Below are positions 35,532-45,225 of a stretch of DNA of 49,808 bases, in pieces (the first letter of the stretch is position 1; every line of letters starts with the position of its first letter). Source of the DNA: Alphaproteobacteria bacterium MarineAlpha12_Bin1 (GTDB lineage: Bacteria > Pseudomonadota > Alphaproteobacteria > UBA6615). The notes beneath the pieces were generated by a model. It saw nothing but the letters and a program-made list of their open reading frames with translations, searched no databases and was not told the DNA's origin. The translations under genes were made by a program, and so were the position numbers. The stretch is from contig PTJY01000008.1 in assembly GCA_002937505.1 (NCBI GenBank), positions 1-49,808 of the forward strand. Direction: 5' to 3'.

Positions 35532-35709
35532 GTATGTTTTATATATTTTATAGACGATTTATGTTTATTTAGGTCAACAAATTAATAATTCTTATTAAAA
35601 AATAAATTGAACTATTCACATAAAACCACACAATTAGTTAGTTGTTTGGTTTTTATTTTTTGGTAAATTGTATTTAACCGTCTTATGATGGTTAAAGAGG
35701 ACTGGTAAT

Positions 35710-37518
35710 ATGGTTGATTTTTTCGAACCCTCAAATGTCGGTACTGACAACATTCGGCTCATTAACTGGGTCGACGAGATGGTTAAGCTTGCTAAACCTG
35801 ATAGTGTATATTGGTGCGATGGATCTAAAGAAGAATATGATGAATTAAGCGCTCTTATGGTTAAGAATGGTACTTTGATGCCTCTGAACCCAGAGAAACG
35901 TCCTGGATGTTTTCTTGCCCGGTCAGACCCTAATGATGTTGCTCGTGTAGAAAATCGCACATTTATCTGTTCCCGTAATGAAATTGATGCAGGGCCCACT
36001 AATAATTGGGTGGAACCTGATCAAATGCTTTCCACTCTGAGAGAACTATTTGACGGAGCAATGCGTGGAAGAAGAATGTATGTAGTTCCTTTCAGCATGG
36101 GGCCACTGGGTTCTCATATATCTCATATTGGGGTGCAGTTAACTGATTCACCATATGTAGCTATGAGCATGAGGGTCATGACCCGTATGGGACAGCCAGC
36201 ACTTAATGTCTTAGGGAAAGACGGGATTTTTGTGCCGTGTATGCACTCTGTAGGAGCACCTCTTCAACCAGGTGAGAAAGATAAGCCATGGCCTTGTAAT
36301 GATACAAAGTACATAGTTCATTTTCCTGAAGAGAGATCGATTTGGTCATTTGGTAGTGGATATGGGGGTAATGCTTTATTAGGAAAAAAATGTTTTTCGT
36401 TGCGCATAGCTTCTGTAATGGCTCGTGATGAAGGGTGGCTAGCTGAGCATATGCTGATATTAGGGCTAGAATCTCCTCGAGGAGAAAAAACCTATGTTGC
36501 TGCGGCTTTTCCAAGCGCCTGCGGCAAGACAAATTTAGCTATGCTTATACCCCCAGAGGGTTATGAAGGTTGGAAAGTCAGCACTGTAGGCGATGATATT
36601 GCCTGGATTAAACCTGGAGATGATGGTCGGCTATACGCAATTAATCCTGAGGCAGGGTACTTTGGTGTCGTGCCTGGAACATCTACGAAAACAAACCCTA
36701 ATGCAATGAAGATGTTGGAACGAGATACTATTTTTACTAATGTGGCTTTAACTGATGATGGCGATGTATGGTGGGAAGGAAAAGATGGCGAAGTCCCCTA
36801 CCATTTAATAGATTGGAAAGGTAATGACTGGAATCCAGAAGTAAGCGGTTTGGCCTCTCATCCTAACGCTCGTTTCACATGTGCTACAAGCCAATGTCCC
36901 TCAGCAGACCCTGCTTGGGATGATCCAAATGGAGTTCCAATAAGTGCCTTCATTTTTGGAGGTAGGTTAAGTAATACATTTCCTTTGGTTTACGAAGCTA
37001 GAGATTGGTCCCATGGAGTTTATATGGCATCAACAATGGGCTCTGAAGCTACCGCGGCTGCAGATAATCAAGCTGCGATACGTCGTGATCCAATGGCGAT
37101 GCTTCCTTTCTGTGGGTACAATATGGCTGACTACTGGGCTCATTGGTTAGATCTTGGAAATAATCTTGAAAATGCTCCTAAAATATTTCGTGTTAATTGG
37201 TTTCGTAAAGATTCCGAAGGGAACTTTATTTGGCCAGGTTTTGGAGAAAACATGAGAGTTTTGGAGTGGATCGTTGATCGAATCAATGGCCATAATGATG
37301 CAAATGATACCCCTATTGGATGGATGCCCAATTATGATGATTTAAACTGGAAAGGGCTTGATTTTTCTCCAGATTTGTTCAGTGAAATAATGACCATTGA
37401 TACGGCTGATGCGATGCTAGAGGCTGAGGCTCAGAAAGATTTATTTGATGAGTTTGGAGATCGTCTACCCCAAGAGTTAGAGCAACAAAGGCAACACCTT
37501 AAGGAGCGTTTGTCATAA
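35710..37518 (+). CDS. pckG: Phosphoenolpyruvate carboxykinase (GTP)
   Basis: A 602-residue GTP-dependent PEPCK interconverting oxaloacetate and PEP, the entry step of gluconeogenesis. The P-loop with the GTP-class active cysteine is [11 protein letters not shown] at 265-275 (C271, K273). P-F-S-M-G-P-L-G-S near residue 127 and [10 protein letters not shown] near residue 457 are further family motifs. The length (about 600) also separates it from the ATP enzyme (about 530). GAGG precedes the ATG by about 9 bases. Many cultured alphaproteobacteria use the ATP-type enzyme instead, so the class is of some taxonomic interest. Confidence 0.96.
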   Translation: MVDFFEPSNVGTDNIRLINWVDEMVKLAKPDSVYWCDGSKEEYDELSALMVKNGTLMPLNPEKRPGCFLARSDPNDVARVENRTFICSRNEIDAGPTNNWVEPDQMLSTLRELFDGAMRGRRMYVVPFSMGPLGSHISHIGVQLTDSPYVAMSMRVMTRMGQPALNVLGKDGIFVPCMHSVGAPLQPGEKDKPWPCNDTKYIVHFPEERSIWSFGSGYGGNALLGKKCFSLRIASVMARDEGWLAEHMLILGLESPRGEKTYVAAAFPSACGKTNLAMLIPPEGYEGWKVSTVGDDIAWIKPGDDGRLYAINPEAGYFGVVPGTSTKTNPNAMKMLERDTIFTNVALTDDGDVWWEGKDGEVPYHLIDWKGNDWNPEVSGLASHPNARFTCATSQCPSADPAWDDPNGVPISAFIFGGRLSNTFPLVYEARDWSHGVYMASTMGSEATAAADNQAAIRRDPMAMLPFCGYNMADYWAHWLDLGNNLENAPKIFRVNWFRKDSEGNFIWPGFGENMRVLEWIVDRINGHNDANDTPIGWMPNYDDLNWKGLDFSPDLFSEIMTIDTADAMLEAEAQKDLFDEFGDRLPQELEQQRQHLKERLS

Positions 37519-37562
37519 AACTTTGAAGTAGTCATGAAAATCTATTATTTAGGCGTTTTAGG

Positions 37563-38474
37563 ATGACAAAATCAAAAATAACAAAAGAAGATGTCTATTT
37601 TTATAGTGATGGCTACAAAATTTCTGCCCATCTATATAGACCGGAAAATATAGAATCTAAAAAAGGAATGTTACCCGCAGTTGTTTGTCTCACCGGTTAC
37701 ACCGGGCGAAAAAATGTCGCAACTATTGATATTCCGATGCGTTTGGCGAGAGAAGGCTTTGTGACTCTAGCTCCGGACTACAGGGGATATGGAGAAGCCG
37801 AAGGTGAGCGTGGCCGTCATAGACCATTAGAGCAAGCACAAAATACGTATGATGCAGTTACTTTTCTTGAAACAGTTAGTGGAGTGGATTCTGATAGAAT
37901 TGGTGTTTATGGATCTAGCTTTGGAGCTGCTAATGCCGTCTGGGCGGCGGCTTTTGATGAGCGCATGAAAGTTGTTGTTTCGGCAGTTGGTGTACATGAT
38001 GGCGAAAGATGGCTTCGCTCTGTTAGATCTGCCTACGATTGGTATAACTTTCGAGATTCTGTAAAAGAGGAGGCTAGAAACAGGGTGTTGTCTGGTGCAA
38101 AAAAAATGATTTACAGATATGACATCTATCCGAATGATCCTGATGCAGTTGAAAAGCCGATAATGAACGTCGAAGAACACGGAGCTGAGGACGTAACCCA
38201 TGTAGATATGGAAAGTGTAGAGGCATGTTTTCGATATAAGCCCGATTGGGTGGTAGACCGTATATCTCCTCGGCCTGTTTTATTTTTTGCCGCAGAATAT
38301 GATACCATTGTACCACCTGAAGAGATAACACAGACTTACGAAAAATGTGGATTACCAAAAAAATTAGTCTATTTAAAAGGCGCAAGACATAACCATGTTT
38401 ATGAGTTTTCGAATTCCGAATACTTCGAGCAGGTAGCTTCGGAGACTACAAATTGGTTCAGAGATTATTTGTAG
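37563..38474 (+). CDS. Alpha/beta hydrolase (dienelactone hydrolase-like)
   Basis: A 303-residue alpha/beta hydrolase. The nucleophile elbow is G117-S-S119-F-G121, so S119 is the likely nucleophile. The oxyanion region V-C-L-T-G-Y-T-G near residues 41-48 precedes it, and D-Y-R-G-Y-G-E follows at residues 72-78. The C-terminal aspartate lies in F-A-A-E-Y-D-T-I-V-P-P and the histidine in G-A-R-H-N-H-V. It would hydrolyse an ester or lactone in the cytoplasm; no signal peptide is seen. It lies 44 bases after the PEPCK gene and may be read through from it. Substrate unknown. Confidence 0.85.
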   Translation: MTKSKITKEDVYFYSDGYKISAHLYRPENIESKKGMLPAVVCLTGYTGRKNVATIDIPMRLAREGFVTLAPDYRGYGEAEGERGRHRPLEQAQNTYDAVTFLETVSGVDSDRIGVYGSSFGAANAVWAAAFDERMKVVVSAVGVHDGERWLRSVRSAYDWYNFRDSVKEEARNRVLSGAKKMIYRYDIYPNDPDAVEKPIMNVEEHGAEDVTHVDMESVEACFRYKPDWVVDRISPRPVLFFAAEYDTIVPPEEITQTYEKCGLPKKLVYLKGARHNHVYEFSNSEYFEQVASETTNWFRDYL

Positions 38475-38589
38475 GCTATCAATTAATTGATTCAAAGAGT
38501 ACACTTTTATTTACAATTTTTTCTTAATGGATAGATAAACTATATTCATAATATAATAAGAGTAATTTTTAATTGGGAGGAAGTAACTA

Positions 38590-39603
38590 ATGTTTAAGAC
38601 GAAAGCGTGGTTTGTGGCCGCCATGGTCACAGTTATAGCTTCAGCTTACAGCTATTCATCAAATGCTAAAGAGTTAGTGGTTGCTGCAGCAAGTAATCCA
38701 GGAGGCCTAGCAGTATTTGTGGCTCAGGATAAAGGGTTTTTTGCTAAAAACGGGGTGGATGTAAAAGTTGAAATACGAAATACCGGTTCGGCTTTGTCAA
38801 AAGGTCTGAGAGCAGGAGAATTTGATTTTGCACCTGCCGCTTTCACAAACTTACCGGCTGCTTTAGAGAGAGGTTTGAATGTACGGGGTATAGTAGGGTA
38901 CGTTGGGGCAGCTTACGAAAAGATGACTGCTGACAAAGTTGTTGCTCTTATTGCCTCAAAAGCGTCTGGAATTAATAGCGTTTCTGATCTGAAGGGTAAA
39001 AAAGTAGGAGTTACGTTTGGTTCCACTGCAGATGCGTGGTTACTTCAGGCCTTGAAAGAAGTTAACTTAACTAGAAATGATTTAGAAAGAGTTAATACTC
39101 GACCGCCAAGTTTGGTCTCAGTGTTAGATACAGGTGGAGTTGACGCGATTGTTGGTTGGGAGCCGTTTAACTATAGAGCGCTCAAGAAAATTCCAGGATC
39201 TAAAATTGTAAAACGTGGCGGGGATTTAGTTTGTTTTTGCGCTTATTTACACGGTAACCCAGACCGTGTTTATAAAGATGAGGCTGCAACACAGAAGTTT
39301 GTAGATTCTATTGCTGAAGCAGCTGCATATGTGCGAAATCCTGCCAATCGTAATGAAGTTGCAGAGATAGGTACTCGCTTTGTTAATATGACCAAAGAAG
39401 AAGTACTTAGTGGTCTTGATTTTTGGGTTTATGATCCACGTATTGGTGCTAACACGGCCAAAGCATTTAGCGGTGCGGTGGACTTGTTGATAGAACAAAA
39501 GAAGATGAAGAAAAAATACGACCCTGCTAAATACTTAGAGACTAAGTTTATTCTTTCAACAATGAAACGTCACCCTGAGTGGTTTGCTGATTTAGGTAAG
39601 TAA
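38590..39603 (+). CDS. ABC transporter substrate-binding protein (SsuA/TauA/ThiY type)
   Basis: A 337-residue periplasmic binding protein with a signal peptide (residues 1-26, cleavage after S-N-A). The mature start [13 protein letters not shown] and the segment [16 protein letters not shown] are typical of the sulfonate/taurine/nitrate/thiamine-precursor group. It is followed by an ATPase and two permeases of the same group. GGGAGG lies about 8 bases before the ATG. A terminator-like hairpin separates it from the ATPase gene. The ligand cannot be assigned; several members bind pyrimidines, sulfonates or aromatics. Confidence 0.92.
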   Translation: MFKTKAWFVAAMVTVIASAYSYSSNAKELVVAAASNPGGLAVFVAQDKGFFAKNGVDVKVEIRNTGSALSKGLRAGEFDFAPAAFTNLPAALERGLNVRGIVGYVGAAYEKMTADKVVALIASKASGINSVSDLKGKKVGVTFGSTADAWLLQALKEVNLTRNDLERVNTRPPSLVSVLDTGGVDAIVGWEPFNYRALKKIPGSKIVKRGGDLVCFCAYLHGNPDRVYKDEAATQKFVDSIAEAAAYVRNPANRNEVAEIGTRFVNMTKEEVLSGLDFWVYDPRIGANTAKAFSGAVDLLIEQKKMKKKYDPAKYLETKFILSTMKRHPEWFADLGK

Positions 39604-39648
39604 ATATATAAAACTTTGTCTGTTTTTAGGTTATACATTTGATGTCAA

Positions 39649-39683
39649 GACGGGCGCAGTTTATTCTGCGCCCGTCAATTTTT
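39649..39683 (+). terminator. Intra-operon hairpin terminator/attenuator
   Basis: A perfect 11-bp GC-rich stem (39649-39659 GACGGGCGCAG with 39666-39676) and a 6-base loop, followed by AATTTTT. It stands between the binding-protein stop (39603) and the ATPase start (39695), the same position as the hairpin in the TRAP operon at 10349. Partial termination or 3'-end protection would raise binding-protein output relative to the membrane parts. Confidence 0.88.
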
Positions 39684-39694
39684 ACGGAAAAAAT

Positions 39695-40492
39695 ATGTCT
39701 GTTGAAGCGAAGCTAATAATAAAAGATCTCACACATTACTACCCTGATGAATATACAGGTGAGTCAGTACATGCACTGGAAAATATCAATCTTCAGGTCT
39801 ATGAGAACGAGTTTGTGGCGATAGTGGGACCTAGCGGTTGTGGCAAGACGACTTTATTAAATATCGTTGCTGGATTGCTGCCATACCGCCAAGGAATAGC
39901 AACCGTTGACGGTATCGATATTAGTGGACCTGGTCCAGATCGTGGAGTAGTTTTTCAGGAACATGCAATTCTTCCGTGGCGCACTGTTTCTAAGAATATA
40001 GGGCATGGGTTAGAGTTACAGCGGTTGCCGAAAACAGAAATTTCACGACGAGTACATGAGTATATAGATCTTGTTGGATTGACTGGCTTTGAAGATCGCT
40101 ATCCTCATGAATTATCGGGGGGAATGAAGCAACGCGTGGCTGTTGCACGAACTTTATGCGCAGACCCTGTTATTATGCTAATGGATGAACCGTTTGCCGC
40201 TGTAGATGCTCAAACTAGGATCACATTACAGGACGAGCTTAATCGTATTGTTATGGCGACGCGTAAGACGGTCTTATTCATAACACACTCTGTAGAAGAA
40301 GCGGCGTTTTTGGGTGATAGATGCATTGTATTTTCACGCCGCCCCGGTCAGATAAAAACGGAGATAAAAATACAAATACCTCGAGAAGAGAGAGTTTGGA
40401 AAGACATGTCATCAAACCCAATTTTTACAGATGCTAGGGATGAAATCCTTCGATTGGTGCGGCAAGAGGTAACAAGTGATGACGAGCAATAA
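39695..40492 (+). CDS. ABC transporter ATP-binding protein (SsuB/TauB type)
   Basis: A 265-residue ABC ATPase. Walker A is G45-P-S-G-C-G-K-T52, the Q-loop glutamine is Q88 (V-F-Q-E-H), the signature is L-S-G-G-M-K-Q at 140-146 and Walker B ends M-D-E-P with D164/E165, followed by the H-loop in I-T-H-S-V. The overall pattern is that of SsuB/TauB/NrtD. It overlaps the next permease gene by 17 bases. It would power uptake of the ligand bound by the preceding periplasmic protein. Confidence 0.95.
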   Translation: MSVEAKLIIKDLTHYYPDEYTGESVHALENINLQVYENEFVAIVGPSGCGKTTLLNIVAGLLPYRQGIATVDGIDISGPGPDRGVVFQEHAILPWRTVSKNIGHGLELQRLPKTEISRRVHEYIDLVGLTGFEDRYPHELSGGMKQRVAVARTLCADPVIMLMDEPFAAVDAQTRITLQDELNRIVMATRKTVLFITHSVEEAAFLGDRCIVFSRRPGQIKTEIKIQIPREERVWKDMSSNPIFTDARDEILRLVRQEVTSDDEQ

Positions 40493-41294
40493 TAATGTTG
40501 TGAGTTTTAGACATAAACTTAAAAAATTTACTACCGATGGTGCAGGTAGATTAATTATTTTTTTGATTGGGTCTATAATACTCTGGGCTTTCATTTCCCT
40601 TTTTATAATAGAAAGACCAGATAGATACCTTCCATCACCAATGGCAGTAATACTTTCGTCATTGGATATGCTCTACAAGGGATCACTTATTAGCTTTTAT
40701 TCTGATACCTTAGGCCGACTGGTTTTTGGTGGGATAGTTGGCATTTTAATAGGAATACCTATTGGCTTGGCCTTGGGTTTAAATAGAACCATAGCTGACA
40801 TGTTCTACCCTCTGATGAATTTTTTTCAGTCTGTCTCTGGTATAGCTATATTTCCAGTAGTTGTTATTTGGTTTGGTAATAGCGACACCACTGTTATGAT
40901 TGTTATTTTATATACAAGTTTTTTCCCAATTGCGTTTAACGTGCTCTCAGGAGTTCGATCAGTACCTGTCAGGTATATCCAAGCAGCTAGGACGCTTGGT
41001 GCTTCCAGACTACAGATAATTCGCGATGTTTTATTGCCTGGTGCTATGCCTTCTATAGCAGTTGGCACCCGTTTGTCAGTTGGGTTTGCTTGGAGAGCTG
41101 TTATTGCTGGAGAAATGTTAGCTGGCCGACCAGGGTTAGGAAACATGATATTCTCTGGTCAGGAACTTGATAATACAGCTCAGATTCTACTTGGTATGGT
41201 GATGATTGGAGTGACATGGATAGTATTAGATCATTACCTGCTTAGGCCACTAGAGGCTGATACCATCGAACGATGGGGGCTGGTGCAGAGATGA
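40476..41294 (+). CDS. ABC transporter permease 1 (SsuC/TauC type)
   Basis: A 272-residue permease with about six hydrophobic segments. The coupling (EAA-type) loop reads Q-A-A-R-T-L-G-A-S near residue 170 and is followed by [10 protein letters not shown], typical of the BPD transporter inner-membrane component of sulfonate/taurine systems. The start overlaps the ATPase gene and the stop overlaps the second permease start in an ATGA arrangement, which indicates translational coupling. Confidence 0.93.
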   Translation: MMTSNNNVVSFRHKLKKFTTDGAGRLIIFLIGSIILWAFISLFIIERPDRYLPSPMAVILSSLDMLYKGSLISFYSDTLGRLVFGGIVGILIGIPIGLALGLNRTIADMFYPLMNFFQSVSGIAIFPVVVIWFGNSDTTVMIVILYTSFFPIAFNVLSGVRSVPVRYIQAARTLGASRLQIIRDVLLPGAMPSIAVGTRLSVGFAWRAVIAGEMLAGRPGLGNMIFSGQELDNTAQILLGMVMIGVTWIVLDHYLLRPLEADTIERWGLVQR

Positions 41295-42151
41295 TTACAT
41301 ACAATAGATTATCTATTGCTCTTCAGAAGAGATTTGGTCGTCAACGTCTGCGTCGTATGATTCTTGGATCAATTCCCTTTATTGTTTTGATTTTCCTTTG
41401 GGAGTTAAATACTCATTTTGGTTGGTATGACCCAATTGAAATTCCGCCTATATCTGCTATGTGGGAAGCTATATTTTGGTTGCAGTCTGATTGTCCAGGG
41501 TTTGTTGCAGCGATTGAAGGTCACAACGACTGCAACCTATCAAATAATATAATATCCTCAATTGGTCGAGTGATTTTAGCTGCTGCGGTGGGGATTCCTC
41601 TTGGCGTTGCATTTGGTGTTCTGGCCGGTATTAATCGAGTGCTTTCTGGCTATCTTGAACCTGTCGGAATTTTTATGAACTCAGTTTCGGGGATTGCCTG
41701 GATCCCTCTTGCAATTGTTTGGTTTGGAGTAGGCTGGGAAACAACACTTTTTATTATGTTGAACACCATCTTTTGGTTAATATTTTTTAACACGATGATG
41801 GGTGTAAGAGCTGTTCCACGAGTCTTAGTACAGGGCGTCCAAACTTTAGGCGGCTCACGTTGGGATACTATCCGACATGTATACATTCCAGGGGCTTTAC
41901 CATCAATTATTACAGGGATGCGCATGTCTCTGGGATTCGGCTGGCGCGCCTTAATAGCTGCAGAAATGATAGGAGGTGATAGTGGACTTGGTTTTATGAT
42001 TTTTGTTTCAGCAGTTGAATTTAAATCGGAAGAAGTTTTCCTTGGGGTAATACTTATCTCAATCATTTATCTTATATCTGATCGATGGTTATTGGTGCCG
42101 CTTGAAAAGTGGACAGTCGAGCGCTGGGGATTAGTATGGAAACCGACTTGA
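41291..42151 (+). CDS. ABC transporter permease 2 (SsuC/TauC type)
   Basis: A 286-residue permease paralogous to the preceding one. The coupling loop reads Q-G-V-Q-T-L-G-G-S near residue 180, then Y-I-P-G-A-L-P-S-I. The ATG at 41291 is chosen because it forms an ATGA overlap with the upstream stop; an in-frame ATG at 41273 is possible. It has a longer periplasmic segment near residues 55-85 (W-L-Q-S-D-C-P-G-F-V and two further cysteines) absent from permease 1. Having two permease genes rather than one suggests a heterodimeric channel. Confidence 0.92.
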   Translation: MITYNRLSIALQKRFGRQRLRRMILGSIPFIVLIFLWELNTHFGWYDPIEIPPISAMWEAIFWLQSDCPGFVAAIEGHNDCNLSNNIISSIGRVILAAAVGIPLGVAFGVLAGINRVLSGYLEPVGIFMNSVSGIAWIPLAIVWFGVGWETTLFIMLNTIFWLIFFNTMMGVRAVPRVLVQGVQTLGGSRWDTIRHVYIPGALPSIITGMRMSLGFGWRALIAAEMIGGDSGLGFMIFVSAVEFKSEEVFLGVILISIIYLISDRWLLVPLEKWTVERWGLVWKPT

Positions 42152-42152
42152 T

Positions 42153-42530
42153 ATGAAAAACCAGGAACTAGACGAAGTCTTACCACAGCCTTATCGAAGA
42201 TCATGGTATAAGCGTCGTGATATACTATTTGTTTTTTTTGTGAGCCTTTTATGGCTGGCCAGCCATGTTTATGGTCAGGTTACAGGGCCGGCACGTATTT
42301 CTGAAGCTTTGTCTCAGGCTTTGGATAAAAACCCAAAAAATGTAGATTTGTTAATCACTTCCAATTTTCCCCCTGAACGATTTCATTCAAATGTTTACAA
42401 TACAATTGGCGTTCAAAGGGGCACTAAGGGAAAAACAACACTTTTGGTAAGGGTTTCACCATCAAATGTAAGATGGATTTCACGTAAATATTGGGTAGAC
42501 CAAATAGATCTAGCGGTGACTAAAAAATAA
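42153..42530 (+). CDS. Hypothetical single-pass protein at the end of the ABC operon
   Basis: A 125-residue protein I do not recognise. A basic N-terminal segment (Y-R-R-S-W-Y-K-R-R near residues 14-22) is followed by one hydrophobic segment at about 25-42, then a soluble region rich in polar residues to the end, so it is probably anchored with its bulk in the periplasm. It starts two bases after the permease 2 stop, which ties it strongly to the transporter. It could be an accessory subunit. No domain assigned. Confidence 0.7.
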   Translation: MKNQELDEVLPQPYRRSWYKRRDILFVFFVSLLWLASHVYGQVTGPARISEALSQALDKNPKNVDLLITSNFPPERFHSNVYNTIGVQRGTKGKTTLLVRVSPSNVRWISRKYWVDQIDLAVTKK

Positions 42531-42533
42531 GCA

Positions 42534-42562
42534 ATCAAACATATAAATTTTTTATGTTTGAT
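42534..42562. terminator. Convergent hairpin terminator
   Basis: A perfect 10-bp stem, ATCAAACATA (42534-42543) with TATGTTTGAT (42553-42562), and a 9-base T-rich loop. It lies between the ABC operon stop (42530) and the stop of the minus-strand NTF2-like gene, which it touches. Read on the minus strand it is followed by a T-rich run, so it probably ends both transcripts. Confidence 0.7.
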
Positions 42563-43146
42563 CAAATCCAATTTTTCATTTTAGAGATTAGTGCCTCAAA
42601 TTCTGGCCCCGAAGAGCCCGGCATGTCAGTTTTTACGTCTAAGCCAGCATTGGTTTGCAGGTAAGCGAGGTGACAATATCCTTCGGGAAATTTAGCCAAG
42701 ATGTTTTTATCGAGAATAACTGTTTTAGATGTATCGACTGGATCGAGCCGATCTTTTTCGTATACACCTTGTCGGAAAACTAAACCCCATTTTTCATCCC
42801 GTTTTTCGAAGAGATCAACGAATTGTATTGTGCAGATAACATCACAAATTACATTGTGTATTTTCGCTCTTTGCCCAATTGTGGCTCTTGTTTGCGCTGT
42901 TGCTCTATTGTGAACTACATTTATTGAACTTCCTCCTAATACATGTTGAGCTCTGATGCCTTTTTCGTGTGATTCTTGTGCTTGTTTAATAAAGTCATTT
43001 ACTGGCCCTTGGAACATTGTAGCAGACATCACACCATCATCATGCCAAAGCGAACGAAACTCCTTCCAGTTGGCAGTATCACGCCAGATCGCCCAGTTCT
43101 CAATCATTTCTCTCAATATTAGGCGTTCATAAAATTCTGTGTCCAT
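42562..43146 (-). CDS. SnoaL/NTF2-like domain protein
   Basis: A 194-residue protein whose first 130 residues match the NTF2-like fold (I-L-R-E-M-I-E-N-W-A near the start, then W-K-E-F-R-S-L-W-H-D-D-G-V-M). Such domains occur in small hydratases, isomerases and beta subunits of ring-hydroxylating dioxygenases. The C-terminal 60 residues are an extension rich in Gly, Pro and Ser. The ATG at 43146 is preferred over the GTG at 43152 because AAGG then lies eight bases upstream. It is divergent from the SDR gene. Function unknown. Confidence 0.75.
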   Translation of the reverse strand: MDTEFYERLILREMIENWAIWRDTANWKEFRSLWHDDGVMSATMFQGPVNDFIKQAQESHEKGIRAQHVLGGSSINVVHNRATAQTRATIGQRAKIHNVICDVICTIQFVDLFEKRDEKWGLVFRQGVYEKDRLDPVDTSKTVILDKNILAKFPEGYCHLAYLQTNAGLDVKTDMPGSSGPEFEALISKMKNWI

Positions 43147-43295
43147 TCTCACTACCTTTTTAGTTTAACTATTATAAAACAATTATTACTCGTTCTTGCT
43201 TTAGGTAAGGATTTACCATCTGTAATTTTTCTTATGAAGTTAAGGACAATACACTTTTTAATCCAATAGATATTTATTTATATAAAAGCCTTATA

Positions 43296-43318
43296 GTTTT
43301 TTAACGAAATTAAAAAAC
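43296..43318. repeat. Inverted repeat in the SDR leader
   Basis: A perfect 9-bp inverted repeat, GTTTTTTAA and TTAAAAAAC around a CGAAA loop, ends 25 bases before the SDR start codon in the 196-base divergent region. It could be a regulator site or an mRNA hairpin; in such AT-rich sequence a chance origin is also possible. Confidence 0.35.
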
Positions 43319-43342
43319 ATCATAACTGAAGGAGTTTTAATT

Positions 43343-44152
43343 ATGGGGTCTAGCAGTAAAGGGTTGACCGATTTGTTTGATATTTCCGATAGGTCTGTAT
43401 TAATCATAGGTGGTTGTGGAGCTTTTGGATCTGCTTCGGCAAAAGCACTTGCATCTGCAGGGTGCAAATTGACTCTAGCTGATCGAGGAAAGCAGAAACT
43501 CAATAAGGTTTCTACAGAGATCAAAGCGTTAGGGGGAGAAGTCACTACAATAAATATTTGGCCCGATACAGAATCCAACGCCGAAACTATCATAAGAAGT
43601 GCAGTGAATAACTATGGGACCTTAGACTTGATGCTAGTGACTTTAGGAACAAATAGTGTAGCCCACATAGAAGGACAAAACTTTAATGACTGGAGAAATG
43701 TAATGACAGCAAATTTAGATTATTACTGGCTTGCCTGTCAGGCAGCTGGTCGTCAATTTGCTAAGCAAACAAAATCAAAAAACAGAAATAAAATTGTTGT
43801 AATGTCTTCAACACGGGGAAGACATGGGTTACCTAATGGTTATTCGAGTTACTGTGCCTCTAAATCTGGTTTAGATGGAATGGTAAGAGCGTTGGCTTGC
43901 GAGTGGGGTAGTAAGGGTATTAATATAAACGCTATTGGTCCTACAGTATTTCCCTCTTCTTTATCAGACTGGATGTTTTCCGATAAAGAACCGGGAAAAT
44001 CAGCCAGAGAGAGAATGTTAGATCGAGTCCCTATAGGACGTTTAAGTAGCACAGACGATTTGATAGGGGGCCTTATTTATTTGTTATCATCTGCTTCTGA
44101 TTATGTAACAGGTCAGACCATATATATTGATGGTGGGTATACAGCAAATTGA
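43343..44152 (+). CDS. SDR family oxidoreductase
   Basis: A 269-residue short-chain dehydrogenase/reductase. The cofactor motif is G-G-C-G-A-F-G near residues 23-29, the active site is Y170-C-A-S-K174 with serines at 155/156 in V-V-M-S-S-T-R-G, and the end G-Q-T-I-Y-I-D-G-G-Y is standard. It would oxidise or reduce a hydroxyl/keto group with NAD(P). AAGGAG lies about 9 bases before the ATG. The next gene is a metabolite exporter 100 bases on. Substrate unknown. Confidence 0.92.
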   Translation: MGSSSKGLTDLFDISDRSVLIIGGCGAFGSASAKALASAGCKLTLADRGKQKLNKVSTEIKALGGEVTTINIWPDTESNAETIIRSAVNNYGTLDLMLVTLGTNSVAHIEGQNFNDWRNVMTANLDYYWLACQAAGRQFAKQTKSKNRNKIVVMSSTRGRHGLPNGYSSYCASKSGLDGMVRALACEWGSKGININAIGPTVFPSSLSDWMFSDKEPGKSARERMLDRVPIGRLSSTDDLIGGLIYLLSSASDYVTGQTIYIDGGYTAN

Positions 44153-44252
44153 ATTTTTAGCCTATTATCAGCCATAATTTGATTAGTTTGATTATTGATA
44201 TGCAAATTAATTAGTTTACTAAAGGTGAACAACCCTTGAAAAAAGATACTTA

Positions 44253-45188
44253 ATGGCTCAATCCATCAAAGGACCTGGAACAGCGTCGGGAAATTTGCGT
44301 GGCACAGGATGGATGCTTTTGACAGGTATTTTATTCGTTGGGGTCACAGGGCTTGTTCGTGCTTTGGGAACGGACATGAATCCTATTCAGGCAGCTTTTA
44401 TCCGTTATGGATTTGGATTTGTCCTAATGATACCACTTTTATTAAAAATAGACGTTATTTTTCCTCCAATTAAAGTGCTTCGACTCCATATCTATAGAGG
44501 GTTATTGCATGGTGTGGGTGTTACTTTGTGGTTTTTCTCAATGGCTCGTATACCTATTGCAGAAGTCACTGCTCTGGGCTTTACGGCTCCTATATTTACT
44601 ACAGTTGGTGCTGCACTATTTCTAGGTGAAAAATTGCGAGCTCGTCGTATTGGTGCAGTTCTAATTGGGTTTGGAGGAACTCTAATTATACTTAGGCCAG
44701 GATTTGAAACAGTAAGCATTGGCGCTTTAGCTCAGGTTGCAGCAGCTCCAGTATTTGCTGGTTCATTTTTGATAGCTAAAAAATTAACTGAAACTGAATC
44801 GAGCGCTTCAATTGTCGGTTTTTTATCTATAGTGGTTACCCTGGTTCTTTTACCTCCAGCATTAATGGTGTGGCGAACCCCAACAGGAATGGAATTAATC
44901 CTACTGTTTTTTGTTGCTGCTCTGGCAACGGCAGGACATGTTACCTTAACCAAGGCGTTTCAATGTGCTGAAATCACAGTGACCCAACCTGCTCAATTTC
45001 TTCAACTAGTTTGGGCAACATTATTAGGACTTTTGGTGTTTGGTGAACAACCTGTGCTATGGACGTGGGTCGGCGGTGCTATTATTGTTGCTAGTGCTAC
45101 TTATATTGCTCATAGGGAAACACGAATAAAAGATAAATCAAACTTGATGGATGCCAAGATTGTGGCTGAATCAGAACCACGTCGTTAA
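44253..45188 (+). CDS. EamA (DMT) family transporter
   Basis: A 311-residue protein with ten hydrophobic segments in two EamA repeats. R-Y-G-F-G-F near residue 49 and A-L-G-F-T-A-P-I-F-T-T near residue 106 are typical of the first repeat, and T-V-T-Q-P-A-Q-F-L-Q-L-V-W near residue 238 of the second. It has a long polar C-terminal tail from about residue 288. Members export amino acids or other metabolites. It starts 100 bases after the SDR gene, and no strong ribosome-binding site is seen. Confidence 0.9.
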   Translation: MAQSIKGPGTASGNLRGTGWMLLTGILFVGVTGLVRALGTDMNPIQAAFIRYGFGFVLMIPLLLKIDVIFPPIKVLRLHIYRGLLHGVGVTLWFFSMARIPIAEVTALGFTAPIFTTVGAALFLGEKLRARRIGAVLIGFGGTLIILRPGFETVSIGALAQVAAAPVFAGSFLIAKKLTETESSASIVGFLSIVVTLVLLPPALMVWRTPTGMELILLFFVAALATAGHVTLTKAFQCAEITVTQPAQFLQLVWATLLGLLVFGEQPVLWTWVGGAIIVASATYIAHRETRIKDKSNLMDAKIVAESEPRR

Positions 45189-45225
45189 TGGATAGTGATT
45201 ACAGAATAAGAAACGGTGAAAAACT

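Noticed and set aside
36203-36532. A 109-codon open frame antisense to PEP carboxykinase, and many similar short frames opposite other genes
   Set aside because: They lie fully inside well-supported genes, have no ribosome-binding sites or recognisable domains, and are explained by the codon pattern of the sense strand.
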